Positions 10,494 to 19,348 of a DNA stretch of 64,000 nt are shown one piece after another. The DNA lies in contig NZ_QYRP01000002.1 in the NCBI RefSeq assembly GCF_003600895.1, forward strand, positions 2,604,001 through 2,668,000. The letters run 5' to 3'. Position numbers and translations under genes: made by a program. Each line of letters starts with the position of its first letter. Positions within the stretch are counted from its first letter, which is position 1. The DNA is from Nocardioides cavernaquae (GTDB lineage: Bacteria > Actinomycetota > Actinomycetes > Propionibacteriales > Nocardioidaceae). The notes under the pieces are model-generated. The model did not search any database, was not told where the DNA came from, and was given only the letters and a program-made list of their open reading frames with translations.

Positions 10494-10593
10494 GCGGCCT
10501 GCGCCGGGGAGGTCTCCCTCCGTGCAGCTCGCGCTGCGCTCGCTGGCGCTCGCGCCGGCTCGACGTTCGGGAGACCTCCCCGGCTCCGGCCGC
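10494..10593. repeat. Large interrupted inverted repeat between holA and rpsT
   Basis: Fourteen bases (CGGGGAGGTCTCCC, 10505-10518) are perfectly complementary to 10569-10582. Outside them GCGGCC (10494-10499) pairs with GGCCGC (10588-10593) across a 5/5 internal loop. The 50-nt loop is itself rich in GCTCGC-type repeats. No ORF fits. It could be the end of the holA transcript or a mobile extragenic palindrome; it lacks a T tract, and no second copy was seen in the window. Confidence 0.75.
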
Positions 10594-10679
10594 AGGCTCC
10601 GTCACTGGCCGCGCGTGTGGAGGGCCGTATTCAACGGGACCGGTGATCTGGGCCGTGCAGGGCCCTCCTGAAATGACAG

Positions 10680-10709
10680 AAGGCGCCATCCCCGAGGGGA
10701 CAGCGCCTT
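10680..10709 (-). terminator. Hairpin terminator of rpsT
   Basis: AAGGCGC (10680-10686) pairs with GCGCCTT (10703-10709), continued after a mismatch by TCCC/GGGA. It lies 18 nt beyond the rpsT stop, with T-rich sequence (GTCATTTC) on the exit side. Confidence 0.7.
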
Positions 10710-10726
10710 CCGAGGAAGAGTGCGGC

Positions 10727-10987
10727 TCAGAGAGCGGCGGCCTTCTTGGCGATCGAGGACTTGCGGTTGGCAGCCTGGTTCTTGTGGATGACGCCCTTGG
10801 ACGCAGCCTTGTCGAGCTTCTTGAGCGCAACCTGAGCGGCCTCGGCGGCGGCGGTCTTGTCGCCGGCCTCGGCGGCCTCGCGGAACTTGCGGATCGCGGA
10901 CTTCAGGCCGGTCTTGACCGACTTGTTGCGCTCGCGAGCAACCTCGTTCTGCTTGTTGCGCTTGATCTGGGACTTGATGTTCGCCAC
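10727..10987 (-). CDS. rpsT: 30S ribosomal protein S20
   Basis: The 86-residue basic protein begins [20 protein letters not shown] after the GTG initiator. It continues with the S20 helix pattern and the conserved [13 protein letters not shown] near the C-terminus. S20 binds 16S rRNA early in small-subunit assembly. AGG lies about 9 nt upstream of the GTG at 10987. The in-frame upstream extension to 11089 has no family resemblance. It is single, opposite to holA and lepA, as is usual in actinobacteria. Confidence 0.96.
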   Translation of the reverse strand: MANIKSQIKRNKQNEVARERNKSVKTGLKSAIRKFREAAEAGDKTAAAEAAQVALKKLDKAASKGVIHKNQAANRKSSIAKKAAAL

Positions 10988-11158
10988 TGCGGAACCTTTG
11001 CGTGTGGTGGATGTTCGGTCAGTAAGTCTGGTGATGCGGTCGGCGCGCTCCCTGGCCCTGGCTAGAGGGATGGGGCACAGCCAGAACACGCGACGGGCAA
11101 GATTACCAGTGCAGTTGCGGGCAGCCCAAATCGCACCAGCCCCAGGAATGTGCAGACC

Positions 11159-12106
11159 TCAGGACCAGCCACGTCGCGCTGCGAGCCAGTCCCACAGTAC
11201 GTCGCCCACCTGCTGCTGGTAACGCCGGAGGTGGGGGGCGCTGACCGGGACCGGGTCGAGCGCCGACTTGAGGAAGTAGCCCGCGAGCAGGGCCAGCCAG
11301 GTGTCCACGTCGTCGGCAGGTACGCCGCGGGTCAGGCGCCGCTCTGCCAGCAGCGCGTCGGCGTCGAACGACCCGTCCGTATCGCCGCGGGCGAGAGCCA
11401 GCAAGGTGACGGTGTCGAGCCAGTCCGCTCCCTCGACCGGCCAGGTCCAGTCGATGATCCAGGCCTGTCCGGCGGTGTCGACGAGGAGGTTGTCGGCCCG
11501 GATGTCGGTGTGGACCAGCGTCTCGCCGGCGCACGCCTCGCCGAACCTGGCGGCCAGGGCAGACGCCTCGGCATGGTGGTCGAGGTCGCCGCGGTGGGGC
11601 ACCGCCTCCCAGTAGCCCGGCCAGGCGGCGAACTCGGCGCTCACCCGGGTGGCCTTGACCGGCACCGGGGTGAGGAGCACCGCTGCGTGCTCGAGGGCAT
11701 CCAGGCAGGCCGTGAGGTCGGCTGCCGACCAGGGCAGGCGCGGCAGCGTGCCGTCGACGTACGTCGTGGAGAGGACGACCCAGTCGTCGTCGATGAACCA
11801 CTCCAGCGACGGCACCGGCAACGAGGGGTGGAGCCGGCGGAGCACGTCGATCTCCGCGCGGTAGGAGACCGACGAGCCGCGCTGTGCCTTGGTGGAGGCC
11901 GCCTTCACGAAGTGGCGGGACCCGTCCTCGCAGGTCAGCACCGATGCGAACCCCGGGGTGAAGCCCACGTCGCAGGCCTGGGCCGAGACCACCGGCGAAC
12001 CGCAACGGCGACCGATCTCGAGCCGCAGGTCGGCAGGGAGGAACGGCCAGGTGATGCGGCGGGCCGTGGGGTGGTCGGGTGTCCGGACCGATGGGAGCGG
12101 GGTCAC
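11159..12106 (-). CDS. APH-family phosphotransferase (aminoglycoside kinase-like)
   Basis: The 315-residue product has the aminoglycoside phosphotransferase/choline-kinase fold. The catalytic loop [14 protein letters not shown] (HxDxxxxN type) is followed by the metal-binding IIDWTWPV (DFG-like position), and an N-terminal lobe segment reads HFVKAAS. The GTG at 12106 is supported by CACAAT ending 6 nt upstream. The family includes antibiotic, choline, homoserine and fructosamine kinases; the substrate cannot be inferred. It is divergent from lepA, sharing a spacer of about 105 nt. There is no evidence that it confers resistance. Confidence 0.85.
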   Translation of the reverse strand: MTPLPSVRTPDHPTARRITWPFLPADLRLEIGRRCGSPVVSAQACDVGFTPGFASVLTCEDGSRHFVKAASTKAQRGSSVSYRAEIDVLRRLHPSLPVPSLEWFIDDDWVVLSTTYVDGTLPRLPWSAADLTACLDALEHAAVLLTPVPVKATRVSAEFAAWPGYWEAVPHRGDLDHHAEASALAARFGEACAGETLVHTDIRADNLLVDTAGQAWIIDWTWPVEGADWLDTVTLLALARGDTDGSFDADALLAERRLTRGVPADDVDTWLALLAGYFLKSALDPVPVSAPHLRRYQQQVGDVLWDWLAARRGWS

Positions 12107-12112
12107 GGGAGC

Positions 12113-12118
12113 ATTGTG
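12113..12118 (-). promoter_or_regulatory. -10 element of a leaderless APH-like transcript
   Basis: On the minus strand CACAAT ends 6 nt before the GTG at 12106. Confidence 0.5.
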
Positions 12119-12213
12119 CCCGCGTGTGCGTGGCGGGCCGTGAATGCATGGGAGAATGCGGGGGCCCTCCGGGGCCAGCACCGTCCCCGCCGAGCAATCC
12201 GAGAAAGTCGCCT

Positions 12214-14082
12214 GTGTCCTCCACCGCACCGCAGCCGGGCAAGACCGACCCGTCGATCATCCGCAACTTCTGCATCATCGCGCACATCGACCACGGCAAG
12301 TCGACCCTGGCCGACCGCATGCTGCAGCTGACCGGCGTCGTCGGTGAGCGCGAGGCGAAGGCGCAGTACCTCGACCGGATGGACATCGAGCGCGAGCGCG
12401 GCATCACCATCAAGTCGCAGGCCGTCCGCATGCCGTGGACCGTGCCGGCCGACAACGCGGCGGGTGCCGAGCCGGGCACCTACATCCTGAACATGATCGA
12501 CACCCCGGGCCACGTCGACTTCACCTACGAGGTGTCCCGCTCGCTCGAGGCCTGTGAGGCCGCGATCCTGCTGGTCGACGCCGCGCAGGGCATCGAGGCC
12601 CAAACGCTCGCCAACCTCTACCTGGCCATGGGTGCCGAGCTCCAGATCATCCCGGTGCTCAACAAGATCGACCTGCCCAGCGCCAACGTCGAGAAGTACG
12701 CCCTCGAGCTGGCCAACCTGGTCGGCTGCGAGCCCGAGGACGTGCTGCTCACCTCCGCCAAGACCGGCCTCGGCGTCGAGAACCTGCTCAACGAGATCGT
12801 TCGCCAGGTGCCTGCGCCTGTCGGTGACCCGAACGCTCCCGCCCGCGCGCTGATCTTCGACTCGGTCTACGACACCTACCGCGGCGTGGTCACCTACGTC
12901 CGGGTGGTCGACGGCTCGCTGAAGCACCGTGAGCGGATCCGGATGATGTCCACCGGCGCCGTGCACGAGATGCTCGAGGTCGGCGTGATCAGCCCCGAGC
13001 CGATGAAGGCCGGCGAGCTCGGTGTCGGCGAGACCGGCTACCTGATCACCGGTGTGAAGGACGTCCGCCAGTCGCGCGTCGGTGACACCGTCACGCTCCA
13101 GCACCACGGCGCGGACGAGCCGCTCGGCGGCTACGACCACCCGAACCCGATGGTCTACGCCGGTCTCTACCCGATCGACGGCGACCAGTACCCCGAGCTT
13201 CGTGACGCCCTCGAGCGCCTCCAGCTCAACGACGCCTCACTGACCTACGAGCCGGAGACCTCCGGCGCGCTCGGCTTCGGCTTCCGCTGCGGCTTCCTCG
13301 GTCTGCTCCACATGGAGATCACCCGTGAGCGGCTCGAGCGCGAGTTCAACCTCGACCTGATCTCGACGGCGCCCAACGTGGTCTACCACGTGACGATGGA
13401 CGACGGCACCGAGATCGAGGTGACCAACCCGAGCGAGTACCCCGACGGCAAGATCGCCGAGGTTCGCGAGCCGGTCGTGAAGGCCACGATCCTGTCGCCG
13501 TCCGACTACATCGGCACGATCATGGAGCTGTGCCAGAACAAGCGCGGCACGTTGCACGGCATGGACTACCTCTCCGAGGACCGTGTCGAGATGCGCTACA
13601 CGCTGCCGATGGGCGAGATCGCCTTCGACTTCTTCGACCAGCTCAAGTCCAAGACCAAGGGCTACGCCTCGCTCAACTACGAGTTCGACGGTGAGCAGCC
13701 GGGTGACCTGGTCAAGGTCGACATCTTGCTCCAGGGCGAGCCGGTCGACGCGTTCTCCGCGATCGTGCACAAGGACGCGGCGTACGCCTATGGCGTGATG
13801 CTCGCCGGCAAGCTGCGCGAGCTGATCCCGCGGCAGCAGTTCGAGGTGCCGATCCAGGCCGCCATCGGCGCCCGCGTGATCGCCCGCGAGACCATCCGCG
13901 CCATCCGCAAGGACGTCCTTGCCAAGTGCTACGGCGGCGATATTTCGCGTAAGCGGAAGCTGCTGGAGAAGCAGAAGGAAGGCAAGAAGCGGATGAAGAT
14001 GGTCGGCCGCGTCGAGGTGCCGCAGGAGGCCTTCATCGCCGCGCTGTCCACCACCCAGCCCGCCGAGAAGCCCAAGAAGTAG
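12214..14082 (+). CDS. lepA: Elongation factor 4 (LepA) GTPase
   Basis: The 622-residue translational GTPase begins at a GTG shortly before [18 protein letters not shown] (the G1 P-loop). It contains the G3 DTPGHVDF and G4 NKIDLP motifs, the EF-G-like domains and the LepA-specific C-terminal domain ending in [16 protein letters not shown]. LepA binds translating ribosomes and affects back-translocation or initiation under stress. The in-frame extension to 12079 overlaps the APH promoter and carries no family residues. hemW, often next in actinobacteria, is not present downstream. Confidence 0.96.
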   Translation: MSSTAPQPGKTDPSIIRNFCIIAHIDHGKSTLADRMLQLTGVVGEREAKAQYLDRMDIERERGITIKSQAVRMPWTVPADNAAGAEPGTYILNMIDTPGHVDFTYEVSRSLEACEAAILLVDAAQGIEAQTLANLYLAMGAELQIIPVLNKIDLPSANVEKYALELANLVGCEPEDVLLTSAKTGLGVENLLNEIVRQVPAPVGDPNAPARALIFDSVYDTYRGVVTYVRVVDGSLKHRERIRMMSTGAVHEMLEVGVISPEPMKAGELGVGETGYLITGVKDVRQSRVGDTVTLQHHGADEPLGGYDHPNPMVYAGLYPIDGDQYPELRDALERLQLNDASLTYEPETSGALGFGFRCGFLGLLHMEITRERLEREFNLDLISTAPNVVYHVTMDDGTEIEVTNPSEYPDGKIAEVREPVVKATILSPSDYIGTIMELCQNKRGTLHGMDYLSEDRVEMRYTLPMGEIAFDFFDQLKSKTKGYASLNYEFDGEQPGDLVKVDILLQGEPVDAFSAIVHKDAAYAYGVMLAGKLRELIPRQQFEVPIQAAIGARVIARETIRAIRKDVLAKCYGGDISRKRKLLEKQKEGKKRMKMVGRVEVPQEAFIAALSTTQPAEKPKK

Positions 14083-14085
14083 CCC

Positions 14086-14370
14086 GTGCGGCTCGTGCAC
14101 CGGGTCCGCCTCGACGCCGGGGGAGACACCGCGGCGCCGGGCGGAGCGGTGACGGGTGCGCTCTGCGGGCACTGGAAGCACGACGGCCCGTGCCGCTGGC
14201 CGCACTCGACCCGCGCAATCGAGCGCGGCGGAGCGCTGGTGCTCGACATCACCGTCGACTGCCCACCGGCCGACGAGGACGACGTACGCCGTCGGGTCGC
14301 CGCCGCGCTGGCAGCGGGGGAGATCACCGGCCCCGATGATCGTCGTACGACCTGGGAGCTGGTCCGCTGA
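14086..14370 (+). CDS. Small conserved-looking hypothetical protein after lepA
   Basis: This 94-residue ORF starts with GTG 3 nt after the lepA stop, so it is probably coupled to it. I do not recognise a family. A central segment (CGHWKHDGPCRWPHST, about residues 27-42) concentrates two Cys and three His and could bind metal. The C-terminal half reads like a folded alpha/beta end (LDITVDCPPADEDDVRRRV). The position and reading-frame quality support a real gene; the function is unknown. Confidence 0.55.
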   Translation: MRLVHRVRLDAGGDTAAPGGAVTGALCGHWKHDGPCRWPHSTRAIERGGALVLDITVDCPPADEDDVRRRVAAALAAGEITGPDDRRTTWELVR

Positions 14371-14432
14371 CACTGCGGACCAATTTCGTGGTCCGGCTGC
14401 GGGCGGATCTCCCGGGCTGAAGAATCTCGGCC

Positions 14433-15182
14433 ATGACCGAGAACACCGTGCCGCTTCCCCCTGCTGGCTGGTTCCCCGATCCCGAGGTGCCCGGCCAGAT
14501 GCGGTGGTGGGACGGGGTGCAGTGGCAGGCGAGCCGCGCGCCGCAACGCCGGCCGCTCGGCAAGGACTTCGGTCGTCTCGGTCGGGCGCTGGTGATCCTT
14601 CTGGGCCTCCATGGCGCGTTCTACCTGGTGACCTTCGGTCTTTACACCTGGGGCGTGAGCCCACTCGCTGACGCCTGCGACGGGGCCACCTGGATCCAGT
14701 CCCCTGGCATCTTCGACGTGATCGAGCTGTCGGCGGGAGTCCTGAGCTGGATCTCTCTCCTGGCGTGCATCGTCGTGTGGTGCCTCTGGCAGTTCCAGCT
14801 GGCGCAGTCCACGCTCCGTGGCTCGGTTCGCAGATCACCTGGCATGCACGTGGGGTCGTGGTTCATCCCGATCGTGTTCTGGTGGTTTCCCTACCAGAAC
14901 ATGAAGGACCTCTGGCAGGTCTACGTGTCCCGGGTCAACCTCTCGCCCCTTGGTTGGTGGTGGACCCTCTGGCTCGTCGCGAACTTCTTCAGCAACGGGT
15001 TTGGGCGTTTCTTGTGGAGGTCGGATGACGATGACCTTTCGTTTCACGCATACAACGTTCTCGGCTTGATCGAGTCCGCAATGTGGCTTGTGTGCACTGC
15101 CTTTGCGATCAGGATCGTTCAACGCCTCACCCGTCGCGCCCTTGCGAGAGAGGGAGAGGACGCAACGGCGCTCCCAGCCTGA
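14433..15182 (+). CDS. DUF2510/DUF4328 membrane protein
   Basis: The 249-residue protein has an N-terminal DUF2510 motif (PAGWFPDPEVPGQMRWWDG, residues 10-28), a short zinc-ribbon-sized module that precedes membrane domains in many actinobacterial proteins. About six hydrophobic segments resembling DUF4328 follow, including WFIPIVFWWFPYQNMKDLW. The start ATG has AAGAAT ending 7 nt upstream. The 3' third is visibly less GC-rich than its neighbours. The function of both domains is unknown; a second DUF2510 protein lies at 24855-25718. Confidence 0.8.
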   Translation: MTENTVPLPPAGWFPDPEVPGQMRWWDGVQWQASRAPQRRPLGKDFGRLGRALVILLGLHGAFYLVTFGLYTWGVSPLADACDGATWIQSPGIFDVIELSAGVLSWISLLACIVVWCLWQFQLAQSTLRGSVRRSPGMHVGSWFIPIVFWWFPYQNMKDLWQVYVSRVNLSPLGWWWTLWLVANFFSNGFGRFLWRSDDDDLSFHAYNVLGLIESAMWLVCTAFAIRIVQRLTRRALAREGEDATALPA

Positions 15183-15206
15183 CCGCGCGCGGCATACTCG
15201 GCGTTG

Positions 15207-15632
15207 ATGAGCCACCCGATCGAGCGGCACCTGCTGCGGGCGAAGGACCTCGCCGACCGGCACTACACGGAGCCGATCGGTGTGATCGCCATGGCGCAGG
15301 CGGCGGGACTGAGCCGTGCTCACTTCAGCCGGGTCTTCAAGGAGACCTTCGGGCAGTCGCCGCACGTCTACCTGCTGACCCGGCGACTCGAGCGCGCGGC
15401 GGCGCTGCTGCGCCACACGGATCACTCGGTGGCGGACATCTGCATGAGCGTGGGCCTGACCAGTGTCGGCTCGTTCACCACCAGCTTCAAGCGGATGTAC
15501 GACGCGACGCCGACCGCTTACCGGGCCGCGGCGCCTCCCGCCTCGGCGTACGCGGTCGTGCCGGCGTGCGTGATCCGGGCCTACGGTCGTCCGTCCCACG
15601 TCCCCGAGCGCAAAGCCGAGTCGGGCAGCTGA
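15207..15632 (+). CDS. AraC-family regulator with DNA-binding domain only
   Basis: The 141-residue product is almost entirely an AraC/XylS DNA-binding domain. The first helix-turn-helix reads IGVIAMAQAAGLSRAHFSRV and the second VADICMSVGLTSVGSFTTSF, ending in the family's YRAAAP tail. No separate sensor domain is present, so it resembles the short MarA/SoxS type or relies on another signal. I used the ATG at 15207; a TTG one codon earlier is possible. It is upstream of the flavin-type gene at 15703 in the same direction. Confidence 0.85.
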   Translation: MSHPIERHLLRAKDLADRHYTEPIGVIAMAQAAGLSRAHFSRVFKETFGQSPHVYLLTRRLERAAALLRHTDHSVADICMSVGLTSVGSFTTSFKRMYDATPTAYRAAAPPASAYAVVPACVIRAYGRPSHVPERKAESGS

Positions 15633-15702
15633 CGGCGCCTGGTGGGCGCTGCGGCGGGATAACCAGTGGGCACGGCGTATCTGCGCGTGGGACGGTCGTC
15701 GC

Positions 15703-16266
15703 ATGGGGAAGCTGCATGAATCCATCGACGGCCGGCTGAAGGACTTCATCGAGGGCCAGCCGGTCTTCTTCGTCGCGACGGCACCTCTCGGCGCGGAGGG
15801 GCACGTCAACGTGTCGCCGCGCGGCCTGCCGGGGACGTTCGCGGTGCTCGACAGCCACACGTTCGCCTGGCTGGATGTGACCGGGAGCGGCAGCGAGACC
15901 ATCGCGCACCTTCGCGAGAATGGCCGGATCACGGTGATGTTCTGCGCGTTCTCGGGTGCTCCGAACATCGTGCGGCTGCACGGTCGCGGCCGCATCGTCA
16001 CGCCGTACGACGAGGGGTTCGCGTCGCTCGCGGAGCACTTCAGCGAGCAGCCCGGGACCAGAGCGGTGATCGTCGTCGACGTCGAGCGGATCTCCGACTC
16101 GTGCGGCTGGGGTGTCCCGCGGATGACGCTCGACGGGCATCGCGATCTGCTCGGGCCGTACTTCGAGCGCAAGGGCGCCGAGGGCAGCGTCGCCTACCGC
16201 GTCGAGAAGAACCGGACCAGCCTCGACGGCCTGCCGGCGTACGACTACGACCCCGCCGGCGAGTAG
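15703..16266 (+). CDS. Pyridoxamine 5'-phosphate oxidase-like flavoprotein
   Basis: The 187-residue protein has the split beta-barrel PNPOx-like fold. It contains GQPVFFVATAPLGAEGHVNVSP at the N-terminus, an RITVMFCAFSG strand, and the RLHGRGRIV strand typical of this family. Members bind FMN or F420 and act on varied small molecules; true PNPOx activity is unlikely because the C-terminal pyridoxamine-binding region does not match. It follows the AraC gene and converges with the response regulator, with 1 nt between stop codons. Confidence 0.82.
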   Translation: MGKLHESIDGRLKDFIEGQPVFFVATAPLGAEGHVNVSPRGLPGTFAVLDSHTFAWLDVTGSGSETIAHLRENGRITVMFCAFSGAPNIVRLHGRGRIVTPYDEGFASLAEHFSEQPGTRAVIVVDVERISDSCGWGVPRMTLDGHRDLLGPYFERKGAEGSVAYRVEKNRTSLDGLPAYDYDPAGE

Positions 16267-16267
16267 T

Positions 16268-16915
16268 TCAGGACAGGCCCGCCTGGATCGCGACGATCGC
16301 GGCCTGCACTCGGTCGCGGCTGCCGGTCTTGGCGAGCACGTTGCCGACGTGCGTCTTCACGGTGCTGACCGTGAGGTGCAGGCGCGCGGAGATCTCGGTG
16401 TTGTTGAGGCCGAGCCCGATCAGCCCGAGCACGTCGCGCTCGCGGCCGGTCAGGTCCAGTCCGTCGAGCATCGCGGGTCGGGTGATGGCCGAGGTCTGCT
16501 TGACGCGCTGGAGGACAGCACCGGTGACCTGCGGCGAGAGGATCGACGACCCCGACGCGACGGTGTGAACAGCCGCGACCAGCTCGCGGGCGCTGCACCG
16601 CTTGAGCAGGAATCCCTGGGCGCCGGCGGCGATCGCGTCGAGGACGTAGGCGTCGTCGTCGAACGTGGTCACGATGATCACGGCTGGCGCGTGGGGGAGC
16701 CGGGCGAGCGCGCGGGTCGCCTGCAGGCCGTCGACCACAGGCATCCGGATGTCGACGAGTGCCACGTCGATGCGCGGGTCGGCCTCCACCGCCGAGAGGA
16801 AGGCACGTCCGTCGGCCGCCTGGCAGGCCACCTCGATGCCGGGGTCGGCGGAGAGGATCAGGCTGAAGCCCTCGCGCACCATGTCCTGGTCGTCGACCAC
16901 GGCGACGCGGATCAT
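16268..16915 (-). CDS. NarL/LuxR-type response regulator
   Basis: The 215-residue protein has a receiver domain with acidic pocket DD at 8-9, the phospho-acceptor Asp55 in VALVDIRMP, a switch Thr in VTTFDDD and Lys in GFLLKRCS. A C-terminal LuxR helix-turn-helix follows at about 150-205 (LTGRERDVLGLIGLGLNNTE). Its ATG overlaps the stop of the histidine kinase gene (ATGA), so the two form a classic cotranscribed pair. Targets are unknown; the neighbouring palindrome at 18063-18076 is a candidate site. Confidence 0.94.
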   Translation of the reverse strand: MIRVAVVDDQDMVREGFSLILSADPGIEVACQAADGRAFLSAVEADPRIDVALVDIRMPVVDGLQATRALARLPHAPAVIIVTTFDDDAYVLDAIAAGAQGFLLKRCSARELVAAVHTVASGSSILSPQVTGAVLQRVKQTSAITRPAMLDGLDLTGRERDVLGLIGLGLNNTEISARLHLTVSTVKTHVGNVLAKTGSRDRVQAAIVAIQAGLS

Positions 16916-18009
16916 GCGGGGACCACCGGGATCAGTACGTCGATCATGGCGCCGCCGCCGGGACGACGGGCGAGCTCGAAGGTGCCGTTCAGGGCGGTGA
17001 CGCGCTCGTTGATGCCGAGCAGGCCCGTCCCGCGTTCGACGGCTGCTGGGGGACCGATGCCGTCGTCGCTGACCCGCAGCCGGACCTGGCCAGTGAGGCG
17101 CTGGACCTCCACCCAGACCGACCGGGCACCGGCGTGGCGGGCCACGTTGGTGAGCGCCTCCTGCGCGACGCGGTAGAGCGTCAGCGTGCCGATCTCGTCG
17201 AGCCCGTGGGCGGGATCGATCTCGACCGTGACGTCCACGCCGTTCTGCCGGAGCGGCACGGCGAGGAGCTCATCGATGTCGCTCAGCCGTGGCGGGGCGC
17301 TGACGGAGAGCGGGGCGTTCGGGTCGCGGAGGTGGACGACAAGCGCGTCCAGCTCCTGGAGGGCGGTCCGGCCGGCGTCTGCGATCCGGCGCAGTGCGGC
17401 TTCCGGCTCTGCGACCTGACCCGCTTCGGCCTGGACGACCATCGCTGTCACGTGGTGGCCGACGACGTCGTGGAGCTCGCGGGCGAGGTTGGTGCGTTGC
17501 TCGAGCCAGGTGGCCTGCGTGCGGAGCTCGTCAGTCTCGGCGGCAAGAACGGCGTTGCGCACACGCCCCCGCAGAATCGTCGCAGCAACCCACCCGACGA
17601 GCGTCGCGAAGAGGGGCACGAGGTTGGGGCCGTCAACGATCACTGTCGTCGCGAACCAGCCCAGAACCCCGGCCATCCAGCCCGCGAACGGCCGCGGGGC
17701 GGGGTCCTCGAACAACGACAGGAAGACGAGCGCAGCGACGCACCACACGAGGTACACGGCCTCGGTGGTGTTGCAGTAGGCAACGACTGAAGCTGCGATC
17801 GCGAGGATCAGCCACCGCTTCGAGGGGATGAAGCGCGAGATCACGACTGCGATCGGCGCAATGAGCCAGACCCAGGTGAAGTACCCGAGCATCGTGGCGG
17901 TCGCCGCACCGTAGACCGCGGAAATCGTGACGGCCACCGCGACGGCGCCGTACGCGATCGGGCGCTGGCGGGCCGGCTCGTTCAGCCACCGGGTCCATGC
18001 AATCTTCAC
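16912..18009 (-). CDS. HisKA_3-type sensor histidine kinase
   Basis: The 365-residue membrane kinase has four to five hydrophobic helices in residues 18-148 and no large extracellular loop. A NarL-type dimerisation domain follows with the phospho-accepting His180 in ARELHDVVGHH, then an HATPase domain with LTNVARHAGA (N box) and GTGLLGINERV (G box). Such intramembrane-sensing kinases often respond to membrane stress. The GTG at 18009 was chosen because GAGAAT ends 6 nt upstream; an ORF extension to 18252 would run into the divergent gene. Confidence 0.93.
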   Translation of the reverse strand: MKIAWTRWLNEPARQRPIAYGAVAVAVTISAVYGAATATMLGYFTWVWLIAPIAVVISRFIPSKRWLILAIAASVVAYCNTTEAVYLVWCVAALVFLSLFEDPAPRPFAGWMAGVLGWFATTVIVDGPNLVPLFATLVGWVAATILRGRVRNAVLAAETDELRTQATWLEQRTNLARELHDVVGHHVTAMVVQAEAGQVAEPEAALRRIADAGRTALQELDALVVHLRDPNAPLSVSAPPRLSDIDELLAVPLRQNGVDVTVEIDPAHGLDEIGTLTLYRVAQEALTNVARHAGARSVWVEVQRLTGQVRLRVSDDGIGPPAAVERGTGLLGINERVTALNGTFELARRPGGGAMIDVLIPVVPA

Positions 18010-18015
18010 CTCCGC

Positions 18016-18021
18016 ATTCTC
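18016..18021 (-). promoter_or_regulatory. -10 element of the kinase-regulator operon
   Basis: On the minus strand GAGAAT ends 6 nt before the GTG at 18009, which suggests a leaderless transcript. Confidence 0.5.
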
Positions 18022-18062
18022 GGTGACGCGCGAGGTGATCGGGGAGTGCCGCGCGTGAAGTC

Positions 18063-18076
18063 GGTACCCGGGTACC
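18063..18076. promoter_or_regulatory. Perfect 14-bp palindrome between divergent genes
   Basis: GGTACCCGGGTACC is fully self-complementary and lies about 42 nt upstream of the kinase -10 and about 90 nt upstream of the CDP-alcohol transferase start. A dimeric regulator site is likely; the binder is unknown. Confidence 0.45.
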
Positions 18077-18166
18077 AACCCGCCACCACCCACAGTGCCG
18101 ATGCGCGAGAAACGACGGCACACCAGGCGGATCCGCGAGGGGTGCCCCGGCCGCGAACCTCGGGCC

Positions 18167-18781
18167 ATGACGACGATCGAGCACCTCCAGCCAGCCCCGG
18201 CCACCGCACTGCAGAACCCGGGCCCGTTCCTGACCGTCCCCAACGCGGTCACCCTCGTCCGGACGCTCGCCGCCGTCGTGCTCGGAATGATCGCGCTCGT
18301 GCGGCAAGACGCGACGCTGCTCGTCGCGGCGTACTCCTGCTACTGGCTCGGCGACATGCTCGACGGCTGGAGCGCGCGCCGGCTCGGTCAGGAGACGCGG
18401 GCGGGGGCGGTCTTCGACATCATCTGCGACCGCGCCTGCACGGCGATCGCATGCGCGGCGCTGGTCGTGATCGTGCCCGACGCGCTGGTTGCCGCCGTGG
18501 CGTTCCTGCTGTCGTTCATGGTGCTCGACACGATGCTGTCGCTGGCCTTCCTGTGCTGGCCGGTGCTGAGCCCGAACTACTTCCACCGGGTTGATCGCCG
18601 CGTGTGGCTGCTCAACTGGTCGCCCGCAGCCAAGGCCCTGAACACCGCCGGCGTCGTCGGTGCGCTCGCCCTCGGCCAGTACGCCGTGGCCCTCGCCGTC
18701 ACGCTCGTCGTCGGAGGCATCAAGGTCTGGTCACTGGTCCGGGTGGCCCGACTCCTCGACGCGCCCGCGCGGCTGTCGTGA
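18167..18781 (+). CDS. CDP-alcohol phosphatidyltransferase family membrane enzyme
   Basis: The 204-residue protein carries the complete family signature D-x2-DG-x2-AR-x8-G-x3-D-x3-D in GDMLDGWSARR, followed by GAVFDIICD. The aspartates bind the two metals needed to move a phosphatidyl group from CDP-diacylglycerol to an alcohol. Five or six membrane helices surround it. The acceptor alcohol (glycerophosphate, inositol phosphate or other) cannot be read from sequence. GAACCT ends 6 nt before the ATG. The next gene overlaps its stop. Confidence 0.9.
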   Translation: MTTIEHLQPAPATALQNPGPFLTVPNAVTLVRTLAAVVLGMIALVRQDATLLVAAYSCYWLGDMLDGWSARRLGQETRAGAVFDIICDRACTAIACAALVVIVPDALVAAVAFLLSFMVLDTMLSLAFLCWPVLSPNYFHRVDRRVWLLNWSPAAKALNTAGVVGALALGQYAVALAVTLVVGGIKVWSLVRVARLLDAPARLS

Positions 18782-19242
18782 GCGACCTCGCGACGGCGCT
18801 CGGCGGTCTGCTCTTCGGCTTCGGGTCGGCGATCGTGCCCCTGTTCAACGCCGAGGGGTACGCCGTGATCGCGTCCGCGCGGGGAGGCGTGATCACGGCC
18901 GTCTGCATCGCCCTGGCCCTCGGTGTCGGCCAGACGGTCGGCAAGCTGCTGCTCTTCGAGACCGCACGTCGTGGGAGCGCGCGGCTGTCGAGGCTGATGC
19001 GCCGGGACCGGCACGAGCCGGGTCGCTGGTCGGCCCGCGTACGCCGCCTGCTCGGCGAGCGGCGTACGGGAGTGCCGCTGGTCCTGCTCTCCTCGACCGT
19101 CGGACTGCCGCCCCTGGCGGTGGTGGCGATCGCGGCGGGTGCGTCGCCGCAGCGCCGGATCGAGTTCGGCGCTGCCTGCCTGGTCGGGCGCCTGGTCAGG
19201 TTCAGCGCGCTGGCGGTCCCCGCGGCGCTGGCGCTGTCGTGA
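18778..19242 (+). CDS. Small membrane protein resembling the VTT/YqaA (DedA-like) family
   Basis: This 154-residue ORF starts with GTG overlapping the previous stop (GTGA), so it is translationally coupled to the CDP-alcohol transferase. It has reentrant-type segments IVPLFNAEGYAVIA and LSSTVGLPPLAVVAIAAG and a terminal GRLVRFSALA, the pattern of VTT/SNARE-associated membrane proteins involved in lipid scrambling. That resemblance, plus coupling to a phospholipid-synthesis enzyme, suggests a role in membrane lipids. The family call is by eye only. Confidence 0.6.
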   Translation: MSDLATALGGLLFGFGSAIVPLFNAEGYAVIASARGGVITAVCIALALGVGQTVGKLLLFETARRGSARLSRLMRRDRHEPGRWSARVRRLLGERRTGVPLVLLSSTVGLPPLAVVAIAAGASPQRRIEFGAACLVGRLVRFSALAVPAALALS

Positions 19243-19336
19243 GGCCCTCGTGGCAACAGGAGCTTGACTATCCAGATGTGCGCGACCGGTCTGCCGTCCA
19301 CCATCGCCTGACGGCGACGTTCACACGGCCGACGCC

Positions 19337-19342
19337 TAGTCT
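19337..19342 (+). promoter_or_regulatory. -10 element of a leaderless cupin transcript
   Basis: TAGTCT ends 6 nt before the ATG at 19349. Confidence 0.5.
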
Positions 19343-19348
19343 CGCCGC

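Noticed and set aside
16912..18252. Histidine kinase starting at 18252
   Set aside because: The extra 81 residues overlap the divergent transferase gene and lack any domain; GTG 18009 follows GAGAAT at leaderless spacing.
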